This document shows, one piece after another, positions 17,277 through 18,863 of a stretch of 18,863 bases of DNA. The notes under the pieces are model-generated. The model saw nothing but the letters and a program-made list of their open reading frames with translations, was not told where the DNA came from and ran no database searches. This DNA is from Streptomyces sp. NRRL S-646 (GTDB lineage Bacteria; Actinomycetota; Actinomycetes; Streptomycetales; Streptomycetaceae). The position numbers were made by a program, and so were the translations under genes. The DNA is taken from assembly GCF_000720765.1 (NCBI RefSeq), contig NZ_JODC01000050.1:1-18863 (forward strand), given 5' to 3'. Position 1 is the first letter of the stretch, and every line of letters begins with the position of its first letter.

Positions 17277-18863
17277 GAACCGGTCGCCATCGTCGCGATG
17301 AGCTGCCGTTTCCCCGGCGGCGCCGACTCGCCCGAGGAACTGTGGCGGCTGCTGGGCTCCGGCGGCGACGCCGTGACCGAGTGGCCCGCCGACCGCGGCT
17401 GGAACCTCGCCGATCACTACGACCCCGAACCCGGCCGCCCCGGAAAGACATACAGCACCTCCGGCGGCGCCCTCGCCGGAGCCGGAGACTTCGACGCCTC
17501 CTTCTTCGGGATCTCGCCACGCGAGGCGATGGCGATGGACCCGCAGCAGCGGCTGCTCCTGGAGATCTCCTGGGAGGCGTTCGAGCGGGCCGGCATCGAC
17601 CCCACGACCCTGCGCGGCTCCCGGACAGGTGTCTTCGCGGGGACCAACGGCCAGGACTACACAGGTCTGCTGCTGGCCTCGCAGGAGAGCCTGGAAGGAC
17701 ATGTCGGCACCGGAAACGCCGCCAGCGTGGTCTCCGGACGCATCTCCTACACCCTCGGCCTGGAGGGCCCTGCGGTCACCGTCGACACCGCCTGCTCCTC
17801 CTCTCTGGTCGGCCTGCACCTGGCCGTACGGGCGCTGCGGGCCAGGGAGTGCGACCTGGCGCTCGCCGGCGGCGTCACCGTGCTGTCGACGCCCGGCCTC
17901 TTCCTGGAGTTCAGCAGACAGCGGGGCCTCGCCCCCGACGGCCGCTGCAAGGCGTTCGCCGAGGCCGCCGACGGCACCGGCTGGGCCGAAGGCGCCGGAA
18001 TGCTGCTGGTGGAACGGCTCGCCGACGCCCGCCGGCTCGGGCACCCCGTCCTCGCCGTGGTCCGCGGCAGCGCCGTCAACCAGGACGGCGCCTCCAACGG
18101 CCTGACCGCCCCCAACGGACCCTCCCAGCAGCGCGTCATCTGGCAGGCCCTTGCCGACGCCCAGCTGTCCACCGCGGACGTCGACGCCGTGGAGGCGCAC
18201 GGCACCGGTACCACGCTCGGCGACCCGATCGAGGCGCAGGCCCTGCTCGCGACCTATGGGCAGGACCGCGAACGGCCGCTGTGGCTCGGCTCCGTCAAGT
18301 CCAACATCGGGCACACCCAGGCCGCCGCCGGCGTCGCCGGCGTCATGAAGATGGTGCTGGCCATGCAGCACGGCCTGCTGCCCCGCACGCTCCACGTGGA
18401 CCGGCCCAGCACGCACGTCGACTGGACGGCGGGCCGTGTCGAACTGCTCACCGAGTCCCGCCCCTGGCCCGCCGACGACCGGCCGCGCGTGGCGGGCGTC
18501 TCCTCCTTCGGCGTCAGCGGCACCAATGCCCACGTCATCCTCGAACAACCCGCCCCCGAACCGGCCGCCGCGGACGAGCCCGCCGAACGGCCCGCCCCGC
18601 CGCCGGGCAGCACACTGCCGTACGTCGTCTCCGCGCGCAGCGCCACGGCACTGCGCGCCCAGGCCGCCGCCCTGCACGCCCGGCTGCGCGTCGACGACGC
18701 GCTCGACCCGCACGACGTGGCCTGGTCGCTGGCCGCCACCCGCTCCACGTTCGAACACCGCGCGGTGCTGCTGGCCGACGACGGCACGGAGTTGCTGCGG
18801 GGTCTGGAGTCGCTGGTGGCGGGTGTTCCGGCGGCTGGGCTGGTGCAGGGTGTGGCCGATGTG
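17178..18863 (+). CDS. Type I modular PKS C, N-terminal part (docking-KS-linker), 3' partial
   Basis: The frame is open from GTG 17178 to the last base (562 codons), so the gene runs off the window. Residues 1-33 are a docking coiled coil. Residues 34-457 are a KS with PADRGW, Cys206 in DTACSSS (17793), His341 in EAHGTGT (18198) and His379 in NIGHT (18312); all catalytic residues are present, so it is an active extender-type KS. From 18549 a Pro/Ala/Glu-rich linker leads into the KS-AT linker fold (LPYVVSARS ... [11 protein letters not shown]). The window ends just before the expected AT, so extender specificity and reduction level are unknown. The start sits 71 bases after the stop of PKS B and overlaps the mini-ORF stop. 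From about 18795 the codons switch to G/T-ending forms. Confidence 0.95.
   Translation, partial: MNEQEKLLSYLKKVTGDLHETRKRLREAESASREPVAIVAMSCRFPGGADSPEELWRLLGSGGDAVTEWPADRGWNLADHYDPEPGRPGKTYSTSGGALAGAGDFDASFFGISPREAMAMDPQQRLLLEISWEAFERAGIDPTTLRGSRTGVFAGTNGQDYTGLLLASQESLEGHVGTGNAASVVSGRISYTLGLEGPAVTVDTACSSSLVGLHLAVRALRARECDLALAGGVTVLSTPGLFLEFSRQRGLAPDGRCKAFAEAADGTGWAEGAGMLLVERLADARRLGHPVLAVVRGSAVNQDGASNGLTAPNGPSQQRVIWQALADAQLSTADVDAVEAHGTGTTLGDPIEAQALLATYGQDRERPLWLGSVKSNIGHTQAAAGVAGVMKMVLAMQHGLLPRTLHVDRPSTHVDWTAGRVELLTESRPWPADDRPRVAGVSSFGVSGTNAHVILEQPAPEPAAADEPAERPAPPPGSTLPYVVSARSATALRAQAAALHARLRVDDALDPHDVAWSLAATRSTFEHRAVLLADDGTELLRGLESLVAGVPAAGLVQGVADV

Noticed and set aside
1..18863. Defence system, CRISPR, mobile element or other non-PKS system
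   Set aside because: Essentially the whole window is accounted for by PKS domains on one strand; no direct-repeat arrays, terminal inverted repeats or transposase motifs were seen.

Overview
The window is the interior of a modular type I polyketide synthase (PKS) locus. Very high GC, third codon positions that are almost always G or C, GTG/TTG starts and canonical actinobacterial PKS domains point to an actinomycete, most probably Streptomyces or a close relative. Everything supported is on the + strand and reads as one operon. I see no tRNA, rRNA, CRISPR, insertion sequence, promoter or terminator.

Layout. (A) 1-1446 is the 3' end of a PKS gene whose start lies upstream: ketoreductase (KR), acyl carrier protein (ACP) and C-terminal docking domain. 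(B) 1492-17107 is a three-module PKS gene. Module 1 is KS-AT-KR-ACP, module 2 is KS-AT-DH-ER-KR-ACP and module 3 is KS-AT-KR-ACP, with a docking domain at each end. B is broken as read. Near 11827-11849 the module 2 KR lacks about 194 bases relative to its close relative in gene A, and the reading frame shifts. The gene is therefore seen as a 5' part (frame 1, ending 11910) and a 3' part (frame 2, to 17107). (Mini-ORF) 17104-17181 is a 25-codon Thr-rich reading frame overlapping the stop of B (ATGA) and the start of C (GTGA). (C) 17178-18863 is the 5' end of the next PKS gene: docking coiled coil, KS and KS-AT linker, cut by the window edge just before the AT.

How the genes work together. Matched docking elements (C-terminal of A to N-terminal of B, C-terminal of B to N-terminal of C) imply that the chain passes A to B to C. 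All three complete ATs carry malonyl-type motifs (GHS[VI]G and HAFH), so this part of the product has no alpha-methyl branches. The KR in module 1 is A-type and the KR in module 3 is B-type. If module 2 were intact it would fully reduce its unit, giving two hydroxyls separated by a saturated extension (a 1,5-diol motif). The final product cannot be identified from this fragment.

Main points for a second look: the KR deletion/frameshift (real loss or sequence error), patchy codon usage and near-identical domain blocks that suggest inter-module recombination, the overlap-coupled mini-ORF between B and C, and a shortened loop in the module 3 KS. I see no non-PKS system here.
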